From: Symbiodinium natans
Lineage: Eukaryota; Sar; Dinophyceae; Suessiales; Symbiodiniaceae
Assembly (NCBI GenBank): GCA_905221605.1
Contig: CAJNDS010000779.1
Coordinates: forward strand, 392,501-456,500
DNA: 64,000 bases
Direction of reading: 5' to 3'
Shown: in pieces, positions 20,323-30,030 of the stretch
Numbering within the stretch: the stretch's first letter is position 1
How the letters are laid out: each line of letters opens with the position of its first letter
The notes under the pieces: model-generated
Told to the model about the DNA's origin: nothing
The model's database searches: none
What the model saw: the letters and a program-made list of their open reading frames with translations, nothing else
Made by a program: the position numbers and the translations under genes

Positions 20323-20582
20323 CACGCCATCATGTTGTACCACGCAAGTTGATGTATGCGCCGTTGTTTGTGGATGCCCTAATTCCCGTCAGCAGAGTGC
20401 TAGGAACTAGAATCACCTTTGTCATGTTTGAAGACCACTCACAAACTAGAGTGAGGGACGACATGTCGAGCATCCCTCACCCAAAGGCTTCCTTGAAGAG
20501 GGCGTGGCGACGTCAAACTGTTTTCCTCTTGAGGCCCGCTGAGGTCTCACAAGACCACCCGCTCAGGAGAAGGAAACGTTAG
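20310..20582 (+). CDS. small 3' ORF of the copia element, unrecognised
   Basis: 90 codons; its ATG overlaps the end of the RT/RNase H ORF by 13 bases in another frame. Basic overall, ending in LRRRKR. No family recognised. Overlap and position suggest either a separate small product or a frame-shifted remnant of a longer polyprotein tail. Confidence 0.35.
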   Translation: MLTLTRHHVVPRKLMYAPLFVDALIPVSRVLGTRITFVMFEDHSQTRVRDDMSSIPHPKASLKRAWRRQTVFLLRPAEVSQDHPLRRRKR

Positions 20583-20596
20583 AGGCTGCATTTTGA

Positions 20597-20665
20597 CCTA
20601 TCGCAGCCCGCGAGGGCATGCCGTTGAAAGATCCGGCATCTCCCTCTGAACACGTAGAGCCTTGA
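20597..20665 (+). other. short open segment with a fourth AAREG motif
   Basis: Between two in-frame stops, 22 codons read PIAAREGMPLKDPASPSE and a few more. It carries the same AAREGxP motif found twice in gag and once in pol, so this was probably coding in an ancestral element. Confidence 0.4.
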
Positions 20666-20750
20666 GTCAACATGAGTCAACCATGACTTGTTTAAGGACT
20701 CTGTAGTCCAAACCTTTGCTTTCAGAGCCCTGACAGTTTCGACAAGGCCG

Positions 20751-20760
20751 AAAGGGGGAG
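20751..20760 (+). promoter_or_regulatory. polypurine tract
   Basis: AAAGGGGGAG ends directly before the right LTR, the position required for priming plus-strand DNA synthesis. Confidence 0.85.
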
Positions 20761-20911
20761 TGCGAACATTCTCCTGCCGGTCTCCGCAAATTTTAGGCTC
20801 TTTAGTATACCGATGCAGATCCGAGCAAGGAAAAGGTCCTGAGTGCTTGGATGCCTGCTAGGCCAGCCCCTAGCTCTGCCTGAGTTTGTGAGGCCTGCGT
20901 AAGCAAACGTA
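20761..20911 (+). repeat. right LTR (151 bp)
   Basis: Matches the left LTR except for one C/T substitution (GGTCTCCG against GGTCTTCG) and an 8-bp insertion CCTAGCTC. The near identity dates the insertion as recent. Confidence 0.92.
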
Positions 20912-20916
20912 AGCCC
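20912..20916. repeat. target-site duplication, right copy
   Basis: AGCCC, identical to 11930-11934. Confidence 0.85.
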
Positions 20917-21069
20917 CTATATAGTGTTTTAATAAGGACCCCTTTCTGCAGCCCCTTAAACCAGAAACCTCAAGTAAAGAGAGCAGCGACCTAGATTCCT
21001 TTAACACGGAACCCTGCAAGCAACCGTCTAAGGAGCCCTTCAAGGCGCCCCTACGGGGCACCTAATAGT

Positions 21070-21210
21070 CCCCTGCAACCCAAACCCAAAATCCTCAACC
21101 CTGGAGCTTGCACACCTAAACCCTACACCCGAAGGCCGAAAATCCAAAACTCCTAAACCCTAAACCCTGAATCCTAAACCCACACTAAGTCCGACACCCT
21201 TAATCCTAAG
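21070..21210 (-). repeat. degenerate CCCTAAA cluster (C-rich on plus)
   Basis: Many variants such as CCTAAACCCTAAACC and ACCCTACACCC. Followed by an exon candidate and then by a G-rich cluster at 21305-21400, so it illustrates the polarity switch at exons. Confidence 0.8.
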
Positions 21211-21230
21211 CCAAATTAGCAAAATGTGGC

Positions 21231-21284
21231 CTCCGCCAAGGCGGCGTCGCTTCGGCTCGGGGAACTCTCGAGGCGGGCGAGCTC
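21231..21284 (-). CDS. micro-exon candidate, coiled-coil unit
   Basis: 54 bp, phase 0-0. 3' splice site GAGCCAG|GAG; 5' splice site GGAG|GCCACA (GC type). The 18-residue peptide begins ELARLESSPS and ends ALAE. Found by looking at the point where C-rich repeats switch to G-rich. Similar in build to the exons at 21880-21921 and 23332-23385. Confidence 0.5.
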
Positions 21285-21304
21285 CTGGCTCAACGCTGGC
21301 TTTC

Positions 21305-21400
21305 TCGGGTGTAGGGTTTTTAGGTTTTGGGGTTTTATGGTTTTCAGGATTTAGGGTTTGGGTTTTTAAGCTTCGGGTTTGGGGTTTTGGGGTCTAGTGT
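21305..21400 (+). repeat. degenerate TTTAGGG cluster (G-rich on plus)
   Basis: GTAGGGTTTTTAGGTTTTGG and related variants follow the exon candidate at 21231-21284. Confidence 0.75.
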
Positions 21401-21616
21401 TTCTTGCAGAGCTTCTTGCGTTTGGGAAATCGAGGATCCTGCTATCTGACTGCCCTTTGGCTTGGAGCGTGGGCTGATCCCAGAAACTACAACAATGGGG
21501 AGGCATAAGGGTTAAAGCCCTAAACCCTGAAACCCGAAAACCCTCAACCCAAAGCCCTGAAAACCTGAAACCCCAAACCCTACAACCCGAAAGCCCTAAA
21601 CCCCAGGCATCCTGAC

Positions 21617-21660
21617 CGACTAAAGGCTTTAGTCAGGGCTTCTTGCGGCGAGCGCGAGGC
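21617..21660 (-). CDS. micro-exon candidate
   Basis: 3' splice site CTGCAG|GCC; 5' splice site GTCG|GTCAGG, or a GC donor eleven bases earlier. Peptide ASRSPQEALTKAFS. C-rich repeats lie below (21510-21605) and G-rich above (21685 on). Confidence 0.35.
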
Positions 21661-21797
21661 CTGCAGAAGTCTCACATTACGGCTTAGGATTTAGCTTAGG
21701 GCTTCGGGGTTAGAGCCCTCGATCCCAGGCTGAGACCCTACAGGGCATCCCGAAACCCAAAAGGGTTTAGGGTTTAGGCTTTCGGATTCGGGGTCTA

Positions 21798-21828
21798 ATC
21801 GCTCACGCTCGGACAAGCCAGGCGAGGC
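21798..21828. repeat. dispersed 31-bp motif, copy 2
   Basis: ATCGCTCACGCTCGGACAAG then CCAGGCGAGGC; the copy closest to the consensus (see 2090-2120 and 44361-44390). Confidence 0.6.
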
Positions 21829-21879
21829 ATTCGGGGGCTTAGGGTTTAGGGTTTCGGGCTTGGTGGGGGTTGCTGCCGC

Positions 21880-21921
21880 CTCCTTGAGTCCGGCGTCTTC
21901 GTTCTTGAGCTCCGCCAGCTC
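21880..21921 (-). CDS. micro-exon candidate, coiled-coil unit
   Basis: 42 bp, phase 0-0. 3' splice site TTGCAG|GAG; 5' splice site AAGGAG|GCGGCA (GC type). Peptide ELAELKNEDAGLKE. Against the exon at 23332-23385 it shares the pattern EL..LK..D.GL.E, which suggests exon duplication. An exception to the polarity rule: G-rich repeats lie on its low-coordinate side. Confidence 0.5.
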
Positions 21922-23331
21922 CTGCAAGATTATGGTATAGGGGCCTTGATAATTAGAATGGGATTTCGGGGTTTTGGGGGGTATATTATACTTACAGTGA
22001 GGAAACCCAAAATAAGGATACTATTGGGGCTTTACTGATTCGAAAGGGGGTTTGGGGTATTTTCTTTATGCGCATGTGTAATCGCACCCCCACCATACTA
22101 TTGGTAATTATTTAAGACCCCATATCATTCCCAACACTTCTTCTTGTTTAAGCTGCTGATTGGTTTAGCGGTCTCATGATGACTATCACTGTCTGTGTCA
22201 TTAGCTTAGCCCTGCATTCATTCTAAGATTTGGGTACGCCCGGTGTGGACTGAGTGCAGGAGCTGAAGGACGTTATGACCTTGGATGTGAAGCTTTTCTT
22301 GCGAGCTTGATAACCCAGAAACCCTAAGACACCTAAACCCCTAGCCTAAACCCCAAAACCTTAAAGCCGAACTGCCGAACCTTTCACTTGAAACCTCATC
22401 AATTACGGGATGTTGTCATTCCAGGAGTGGTTTGCTTAATCTGACCTATGCCCAAGAGATGTGGTTGCTGGCCCAGGACAGTCTCAAACGTCCCACGAAC
22501 CAATTGTTAAAAGGCACTGCGGAGGTTGGTGCAAGTTCAAAATATCTGAGTGAGTTTGTCAAAAGCATGGTGCCTTTTGCATTAATTATTCAGTGCCGAA
22601 CTAAAAAATAATTAAGGACACAAAAAGGGACTCTATTTTGACAACCACCTAGGTCCAAACTTCATCAATGCTTTGTCCTTTACATGTCGTTGACACTTCA
22701 CACTGCAGAACCTGAATAAAATGAGGGCCTGCATAATCACAACAAGCTCTTGGCATATATACTATACTGATATTCGGCTGATATTCGGCTGATATTCGGG
22801 AGCCCTACAGAATCTACTATTCTAATCATCACGGCCCCTTTACTGAACCCCAAGAAAGGCAACGTTCACTTCTGCCTGTTCTGAGCCCTGCAACTGTGTC
22901 TTGAATGCGGGTTGAACAAGTGAAGACTCTAAATCCTAAACCCTAAACCCCAAAGCCTAACAATAAATCCTCTAAACTCTGAACTTGTAACCCTTAACCA
23001 TGCGAGGGTGGTAAACTCCACGCAGATGACAATCCTTGCTACTGTCTGGCTTGAGAAGGCCGATCATTTGCTAAGCTGTTGTCCCTGAAGTTGCTGTGCA
23101 GGATCAAATTGTTGCACTTAGTACGATCCCTCACAGCAAGCCAGCAAGGCCGTGCAGTATCGTTCATGTTCAGACATTCCAGTTTTGCACACGCGCTGTA
23201 GTGGCCTCATGGCTGAAAGGTGCCTTTGCCACATTCGTACTGGGACTATGAGGGTGGGTAGATCGAATGCTGGATAGACCTATAAACCATTGAAACCAAA
23301 ATTAGGGGGATCTTGCGGATCTTCTGCGCGC
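21922..23331. other. intron-like stretch
   Basis: C-rich telomere-like runs at 22315-22385 and 22925-22990. 22400-22760 is AT-richer and free of the heptamers. An 11-bp unit TGATATTCGGC is repeated three times at 22769-22801. No gene seen. Confidence 0.5.
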
Positions 23332-23385
23332 CTCGACAAGTCCACTGTCTTTGGCCTTGAGATCCTTGAGCTCCTCCCGGGCAGG
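23332..23385 (-). CDS. micro-exon candidate, coiled-coil unit
   Basis: 54 bp, phase 0-0. 3' splice site CATCAG|CCT; 5' splice site GTCGAG|GCGCGC (GC type). Peptide PAREELKDLKAKDSGLVE, rich in charged heptad-like positions. G-rich repeats lie on the high side. Confidence 0.5.
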
Positions 23386-24094
23386 CTGATGGGGTTTTAA
23401 GGCTTTGGAATTCGGGTTGGCGGTTTCGGCGAAACGGTTGAGAGCATAGGGTCTGGGGTATGGTATATAGATTTGGGGCTTGGGCTTGGGGGTTGAGGTT
23501 TGGGGTTTAAGTGTCAGAATTCAGGGCTGCGGGTTTTGCCGGCGAGGTCGGACGTGAAGAGGAGATTTCTTGCTGAGCTGCCTTGCCAATGCTGCCAAAA
23601 ATTACATAGGGGTCTCAACAATCAGTGACAGTGTCCTCTTATAGTCTCTAGATATCTATACGGTAATCTATCCAAAAGTTCTATTCAAAGTATTTCGGCC
23701 CCCAGATTTGTCTGTGACCTGGGCGTGCTTGCTAGTATGGTATGTGGATGGCTGTGCAGAGACTGTGCGACCTCCCGGCGAGCCAGGAGGGAAATCAATC
23801 AACAGACCCGTTTTGCATGGGTCGATAGGTCAATGAACGCCGAAACTGTAACAGAACTGTGAGAGGCAGACAGAAGAAGCAACCGAGCCAGCACTTCATT
23901 CTCGAATTTAATCAACACCGGCTAACAAGAATGCTGAGCTGCTTAGCTGGTCGACTGCTGGAAGGACTGGTAGGGCCCAAAGGGGGACCGTTTAAGGTGT
24001 GGACTCCCTTGATATTCGTTCTGCCACTTGGTAGAGTCACTCTTGCTTGAATGCCCTTTGGCGGATTTTCTTGCTTCGTTGAGAGCCTTTTGGT

Positions 24095-24174
24095 GCAGTC
24101 GGGTTTCCGGTCAAGTCTCTTCGCCCGCTCCTCCTCAAGTTTCCCCATGGCCTTCAGCATGGATTCTTCAAAGC
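24095..24174 (-). CDS. exon candidate, coiled-coil-like
   Basis: 3' splice site CTCCAG|GC. Peptide FEESMLKAMGKLEEERAKRL, strongly helical. The downstream end is not fixed. The plus strand is open here too (24051-24290), so strand choice rests on composition and on the minus-strand neighbours. Confidence 0.35.
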
Positions 24175-24469
24175 CTGGAGCGTGGCTTCACAAGTACCGT
24201 GCAGACTGCGAACAGAGATGCTGTCACATCGAGGTTCAGCATCGACCAGTATTTCTGGAGAGCCGCATGGTGCCATATACAGAATCTTAGCCTCTAAACT
24301 CTAAACACGACATCGAGCCCAGTCAAAGAAGCTCGTAAACTGGGTGGGTGATCTTGGGATCTCAGGTGCTAGGAAGGATTACAGCAAAAGCCAGAGTTGC
24401 AACAATACCATCCTGATGCCCTTCAGGTGGAGTATATAAAAACATATCGTATTCTAGTATGTATGTGCA

Positions 24470-24606
24470 TTATATATATATACAGTATATATATATATAT
24501 ATACACATATACGTGTGTGTAGGTATACATATGTATATATGTATATATGTATATATGTATATATGTATATATGTATATATGTATATACATATATGTATAT
24601 GTATAT
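24470..24606. repeat. TA/GTATAT microsatellite
   Basis: (TA)n, then GTATATAT repeated many times. The overlapping open frames rich in Tyr and Ile are artefacts of the repeat. Confidence 0.9.
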
Positions 24607-24724
24607 CCACCAGTTTCAGCACTAATAAACCCCAAGCCCAAGTTCCAACTTTCTGGTCTTCGCTTAGTGTTCCTCAGGTCCCTCCAACAAAAGTGTCCGC
24701 GCAAGACTCACGGGTTTCCAAGCT

Positions 24725-24838
24725 TAGGGCCAGCCCTGAAACTCGCAACCCCAAACTCTGAAAACTCTCCACCCTAAGCCCCAAACCCCCCAAAACCCAA
24801 CCCTAAATTCTAAACCCCTGAACCCTAAGCCCCTCGTG
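24725..24838 (-). repeat. degenerate CCCTAAA cluster
   Basis: Includes ACCCTAAATTCTAAACCCC and CCTGAACCCTAAGCCCC, just below the exon candidate at 24846-24946. Confidence 0.75.
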
Positions 24839-24845
24839 CCGAAAC

Positions 24846-24946
24846 TGACGAGATGCCCGTCTTCTCCAACGCCAGGCCCGCAGGCTTCGTCTGAAGGAGC
24901 CCGGTGCCCACCGCAGCTCCGGGAAGGGTCTCCTTGTTCGGGACTT
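24846..24946 (-). CDS. exon candidate
   Basis: 101 bp. 3' splice site ACCCAG|AA; 5' splice site TCGTCA|GTTTCGG. Peptide begins VPNKETLPGAAVGTGLL and ends KTGISS. C-rich repeats on the low side, and G-rich from about 25045. Confidence 0.5.
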
Positions 24947-27874
24947 CTGGGTTTCAGGCAGAACGAATGTTGAACAGCTAAATGAGAGCAGGGATTGGCC
25001 TTTGGGTTTTTACATAACTGACTGTGGCCACAAAATAACACGGTAGTGAAGGGTTTAGGGTTTCGGGCTTAGGGGTGAGCGGAACAGATTAGGACTAAGT
25101 AAACACGGTAAACCCCTCTATGCGAGGTGCCTCATTGTATGCCTCATCAATCCTATCAACGCAGGTGCTGCACGAGCAGGGCATAGAACTAGTTCGCAAA
25201 TCCCAAAGGCTGCTTTGAGTAGATTATACAGTACCGTGGCAAGCACGATGTCATGCGTATTGGTTGTCATTGCTAAGCTTGGTCCCTGAAGCTTCAATGT
25301 CGGGAACCAAGTGTAAGTAGTTTAAGTAGGGCACAAGCACGTGCGACTGAAAACCTGCCCTTCTATTGAAGAACACGTCCCATCTATTGTGTCTCGTCAC
25401 GTTTCGTCAGATCTTGTAGCTGAGAGAACCTGGATCTGAAATAGTATGAGACAGGTATCTGCTTGGGTTCTCTTCGGAACTTGTATAAATTTCTACAAGT
25501 TTAGGGTTGCAGGGTCCAGGGCCCAGGGCAGTCCAGGGCTTTAGAGTTTGAACATTTTGAAGCTTAGGGCTTTGGGGTTTTTAGGCCTTTAAGGCTTCAC
25601 GGCTTTGTAGGGCTTCCGGGTTTGGGGCCTTAGCTTTGAATTGTCGCGGAGTGCGACAATTGTGATCACTCGGACATGTCTCTCCCTTCGCTTCTTCAGC
25701 TACATCCCCAGTAAGGGGACAACTGCTTATTTGAAACACTCACTCATCAGACTGCAAGTTTCGGGAAACACAACGCAACTGCACATTAGTTGAGGCTTTA
25801 CAGTTGTGGGCCATCATGGCGTTTGGGGTTTTACGGCTTTGGGCTTTGAGGTTCGAAGCTTTCCTCATTGAGGAAGCCATCAGCTAGAGTCTGTCGGAAT
25901 CTAGGCTTGTTCAACCCCCAAAGGCCTCGAAGACAGGATTCTTCTGTATGCATGCTGATTTGGTCCACTAGATGCGGGACACCCTGTCCTCCGGGCGCAC
26001 GTTGCACTCCTGGGACACCGAAGATGTAACCAAGAGCGACAGAAGCGCCGCCTGCTTTCTGCGCGTGTTGAGCTTCTGTGGCGCTTTTCGGGTGCATGGT
26101 TCAGGGCTTAGACTTAAGCGTTTCGGGCGAAGGATTCAGGTTTGGGGTGTGTTTGGGGTTCATTAAAATGCTACGGCCTGCAGGACCGATTGAAAAAATT
26201 CAAAGCCATTGGCTGGAAGGTAACGGACTTCTTATGACGGCTTCGGTGCTTCATGAGGTTTTTAGAAAAGCTTTCGCAAAATGGGGCGGCTGCTTTTTGT
26301 ATGGGAACTTGGGAGGATGTTCGTCCTGCTTACAAGCATTGTACCTGCAGCCGGAGCACGAAATGGATCCTGAAGATTCGAGCGGTTGCAAGGCCCCTCA
26401 TAGGCCCAGTCTCACCTTCGTTAAGCTTCATGAGCTACTGAGCTGAAGCATGTACGAAGCCCGGGCTCTCCTTCGAGGTCAGTCGCCCTGAGCTCTGGGG
26501 TTTAGGGTTTAGGGTTTCGGGGATGTGGAACCCAGGAAATCGGACCACTGCGCAGGCGCGCCTTGAACATCACAAAAGGCAGCGAAGGTACGGCCATCAC
26601 AGGATGGCAAACGCGGTAAAAGGTTCGGCAAAGTTGGCCGGGAAGGGCTGTCCGGAGCCAGGAGAGGACGGCGGGAGACTGGTAGGCTTTTGGGTTTTGG
26701 GCCCCAAAACCCTGAACGCTAAAGTCTCTCGGAGGCAACAGCACGGGGACTCGGACCGTGCATAGGAGTCTTCTGATGCAAAAAACTGCCACCGGGAGTA
26801 AACTTATTATAACATTTGTAGCAAGTTTAGCAGATTGTACTTAAGACAATAATAATAATAGTAAGAACTGCGACTTGCATCGATTGCCCAGACCCGCTGA
26901 GCGACAGCGATGGGGAAATCCGAGCAAGTACAAGTAGAATGACCGACTTGCGCCCCCAAATGCCCCCAAGCTCTTTCGGGCAGAGCAGCAACAGATCCAA
27001 GCCTGCAAACCGAACCCAAGAGCTTCCTGCACGCGGGGCAGCCAGTACCTTGAATGAACAAAAACAATAATGTTCTTCTGTTGCTAAATTATGCACTTCT
27101 AACACGAGTTTCTTTGCTTGTGCGAGGTTTTAGCGTCTGCTACGTTAGATTCTTTTTACCAATACTGCACTTATATCACCAAAGGAGGGCATAGTCATCT
27201 GCGCATGTGTTCGGTCCGGGGATGGCTCGACCTTAAGGAGATTCACAACAAGTGCATGCTTGATTTCACGGGACAGTGGGGCTAGCGGCTAGGGCCTAGA
27301 TCACGGCACAAAGAAGCTCCGGGCCTCACGAGGGGCTCCAAACCCCTCACTCTCAAGCCCAAGCACGAAACACAAACAACCTGAACAAACGTAAACAATC
27401 GTAACCAAAGCTGGCACGGTGTTTTCGAGCCATTTCTTATGCGCGGCCTGAATGCTGGTAAGCTCTTTCTTTCAATATAAGGGTGGTGTCAGCCAGCGCA
27501 TTAGCAGGCAGACAGCCCAGAGAGATACGGAAAGCTTGCCAGGGTCGTACTCTCCATTCTCCCGCCTGTTTTCGCCTATTTGTTGGGACTCAAACACATA
27601 CAAGAAACGAGAGAGAACCAGAGTAGAGCCTCCATCGAAGACAGGCTGCGGCCCTCACAAAAGCTAAAGGGGCGGTTGCAGGCAGAAGCGCGGAATGTGT
27701 CAACCCCGGCACAGCAAGCTCGGCGAGCCTGGCCTGGACCCTACCGGTCCAAATTGAAAGCAGTCGAAAAGCGGCTGATGGAAATTATTTCACGTTGGAG
27801 GGGGCGAAGACGCCTCCCCTAAACCAGAGGCATTTATTTCACTGAATTTCACTGATCGCCGCGTCGCCAACTAC
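24947..27874. other. intron-like stretch with unresolved open segments
   Basis: G-rich telomere-like motifs at about 25040-25075, 25500-25640 and 26500-26520. Open segments I could not assign: plus 26168-26446 (includes GPIEKIQSHWLEGNGLL), minus 26807-27067, plus 27580-27822 (includes QKLKGRLQAEARNV, ends in a stop). Each is protein-like on one strand, but none has convincing splice sites by eye. Confidence 0.35.
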
Positions 27875-27945
27875 CACAGCCAGCGAAAGAGCCGGCTGAC
27901 CCTGCCACACAGCTGGTGCTGCCAATGCTCCGCCATTTGTTTGGC
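27875..27945 (-). CDS. exon candidate
   Basis: 71 bp. 3' splice site CCTGCAG|GCC; 5' splice site GCTGTG|GTAGTTGG. Peptide AKQMAEHWQHQLCGRV, ending RLFRWL. A G-rich telomere-like run (27950-27970) lies directly on the acceptor side. Confidence 0.45.
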
Positions 27946-29517
27946 CTGCAGGGCTTAGGGTTTAGGGCTTCTTGTTTTGGGTTCCATACAGGCTCCCGGT
28001 TCGGGATGCAGGTTGGGTGCCCGGAGCCCCTAACTGATGCAGTCGGAAACCGAATCAACCCTCAACTTCGTAACATCTTGAACCTTAAGCACTCAAACCT
28101 CGAGGCGACAAATCATGATGCTGAAGCCTTGCTGGGGAACCAACCCACTCGATCTTTAGGCCCAACGCCCCGCTTTTTTGGGGGCGCAGTTAGGGTTTGC
28201 ATGGCTGTTGAGTACAGGCTCCGAAGTCCTGGTCGCCCACATGCACTTCAGACTACGTATAGCTCCCAAGTCCAGGTTGTAGGCTCGTGCGGGGTGTTGA
28301 GAGTTTAGGCCCAAGGCTCGACGTTGAGCAAGCTGACCGAAGCCCGAGCTGAGACTCGAAACCCCAATAAAGAACCCTGAATGCCAATATAGAAACCCTC
28401 AAAGGCTCAAACCTTTATGGAGCCCCTATAAACGAGCTCATAGAAACTGCTAAGAACCCTTGTGCAGCCCTAAGCCTAAAGCCCTGATTCCCGTCTAAAT
28501 CCAGAGACTCCAACATACCTGAATCAAGGAATATTCCTTTTCCTGTATTGCGAATCCGATACATTAAGGAGCCTTTTGGCTATTGGAATCTCCAAGAACC
28601 TAAACGCCGCAACCCTAAGCCTCAAACCCTCACACATACTCCCCGCTCCCAGGGGGCCAGATGGTTCGCGCCGGACCGCGCCCCTGACACGGCCGTCTCC
28701 AGGCGAACGGCCGCCTCACGCGCAACCTTTTGACAGTGACAGTGTAGGGTATATATATATATATATGGGTTAGGACATATCCGTCAGGGGGTTAGTATAG
28801 CGGTTAAGGGTTCTGCGACTCATCTGACCAGCAACTCTAGTGCGTACTATTGTGCTGCTACTCCAAAAATCTAAGATTCGAAGCCCTAGTAGGCCCTGGG
28901 CACCCTGCGTGCCATATGGGCGTTGATGAAAGTACATGAGGCACGACACGCGAGTACCCCAAATTCATAAACCTTACACCTCAAACTCCACACCCTAGAT
29001 GCTTGGCCTTTGGTCCACGAAAGGGGCATAGATCTGTCTGTTTGCAGGGGGTATGAATCACATTAACAAAAAACAAACCATAGAGTTTTTTGGCACCCGC
29101 ATAGCTGGACGAACCGTCGGAGGCCGTCTGACTGTCAGTCTCTCACGCGCTCTTCACAATGCTAAATGATGTGTCGGGCTTAGGGTTTGAGGGTAAGGCT
29201 TAGGGTACAAAGCTCTTCACTAAGTTCAAACAAAGTCAGCATCAAGCCCCAAGCAAGCACGAGCCCGAGTCCGGCAATCACTACACTCCGTAAGCGCGAT
29301 CCCTCAAGCCTACGTCTTGAAACGCAAGAAGCCCTGCACCCTGCCTGCACCCTAAATACCCCAATCCCTGCAAACCCTAAACTTAAACATCTTAAACATA
29401 ACCCAACATGACCCGGAAACCTTAGAATGAGGCCCTCAATGCTAGCTGAGTGAGGCCTCCGCGTGCGGTGCACCACCCAGCCCAGCTGCACTGAAGCGAT
29501 GTTGCAGCCTTGCCGGC
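27946..29517. other. intron-like stretch
   Basis: C-rich runs at 28340-28640 and 28960-29000; G-rich at 29175-29205; (TA)n at 28750-28766. A tRNA-like sequence near 28790-28890 is discussed under rejected items. A possible minus-strand exon near 29080-29130 (DSQTASDGSSSYAGAKK) is weakly supported. Confidence 0.4.
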
Positions 29518-29595
29518 CCGAGGGTTCGGACAGCGACTTCAAGAGCCTTTGGTAATTCAGGAGCCCTATTTGCAATCTGTGCGCGGACCCCATAG
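29518..29595 (-). CDS. exon candidate
   Basis: 78 bp. 3' splice site CTCGCAG|CTA; 5' splice site CTCGG|GCCGGC (GC type). Peptide YGVRAQIANRAPELPKALE, then VAVRTL. The upstream exon at 29626-29726 leaves two bases (GG) and this one starts with C, so they join in phase to a Gly codon. Confidence 0.5.
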
Positions 29596-29625
29596 CTGCG
29601 AGCTGGACCACATCGTGCCCGGTAC

Positions 29626-29726
29626 CCTAGTCCCAGCCCGAAATGATGGCCAGGGAGCATCTCCATCTCGCCGAGGAGGATGCCAATCTGCCGCTGCGTT
29701 TGCCCCAAGAATCCTTCGTCCGTCAC
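29626..29726 (-). CDS. exon candidate
   Basis: 101 bp. 3' splice site AAGTGCAG|GTG; 5' splice site CTAGG|GTACCG. Peptide begins VTDEGFLGQTQRQIGILLGE and goes on to MEMLPG. It joins in phase with 29518-29595. Confidence 0.5.
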
Positions 29727-29958
29727 CTGCACTTCCCACCCGTAGTTAAGGGCTCCGTACCCACGTAGGGAAACTTCCTTAATTGTGAGATATTTTGGAG
29801 TCTTTGAGCAGTATGCGGCTTAGAGCTATTAGAGCTTTGAGTCTCAAGGGTTCTACAATTTCGGGTGTTTGGGCTTTACAGGGATTTTTCGTGTTTAGAG
29901 GGACCTCGCGCTTCCAGAAGAGGCCTGACGCACGTCCGTCCCAGAACTCCTAGAGAAC

Positions 29959-30030
29959 ATCCTGGAGCCATCGCGAAAGTAAATCCAACATCCTGGTCTC
30001 CATCTCGTGCAGTGCATTCTCAAGAAACCT
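29959..30030 (-). CDS. exon candidate, helical
   Basis: 72 bp, phase 0-0. 3' splice site TTGAAAG|AGG; 5' splice site AGGAT|GTTCTC. Peptide RFLENALHEMETRMLDLLSR followed by WLQD. G-rich repeats lie on the low side, against the polarity rule. Confidence 0.4.

Larger units (their letters stand above)
11935..20911 (+). mobile_element. Ty1/copia LTR retrotransposon with DNMT-like and dioxygenase-like domains
   Basis: 8977 bp, flanked by a perfect 5-bp repeat. Contents: left LTR, primer-binding-like site, gag, protease, cytosine-methyltransferase-like domain, integrase, 2OG-Fe(II) dioxygenase-like domain, reverse transcriptase, RNase H, small 3' ORF, polypurine tract, right LTR. Integrase before reverse transcriptase makes it Ty1/copia. 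The LTRs differ by one substitution and one 8-bp indel, so insertion is recent. A stop at 13304-13306 and a frameshift near 18555-18560 interrupt the polyprotein. Confidence 0.93.

Noticed and set aside
21070-21900. true chromosome end or interstitial telomere array
   Set aside because: The repeats are degenerate, irregularly spaced, change strand every few hundred bases and occur over the whole window, so this is not a telomere tract.
24423-24761. Tyr/Ile-rich membrane-like ORFs
   Set aside because: Translations of a TA/GTATAT microsatellite.
28785-28900. tRNA gene or tRNA-derived SINE head (TTAGTATAGCGGTTAAGG, later AGATTCGAAGCCC)
   Set aside because: The A- and B-box-like motifs are suggestive, but the T-arm stem does not pair and no acceptor or anticodon stem could be built by eye.
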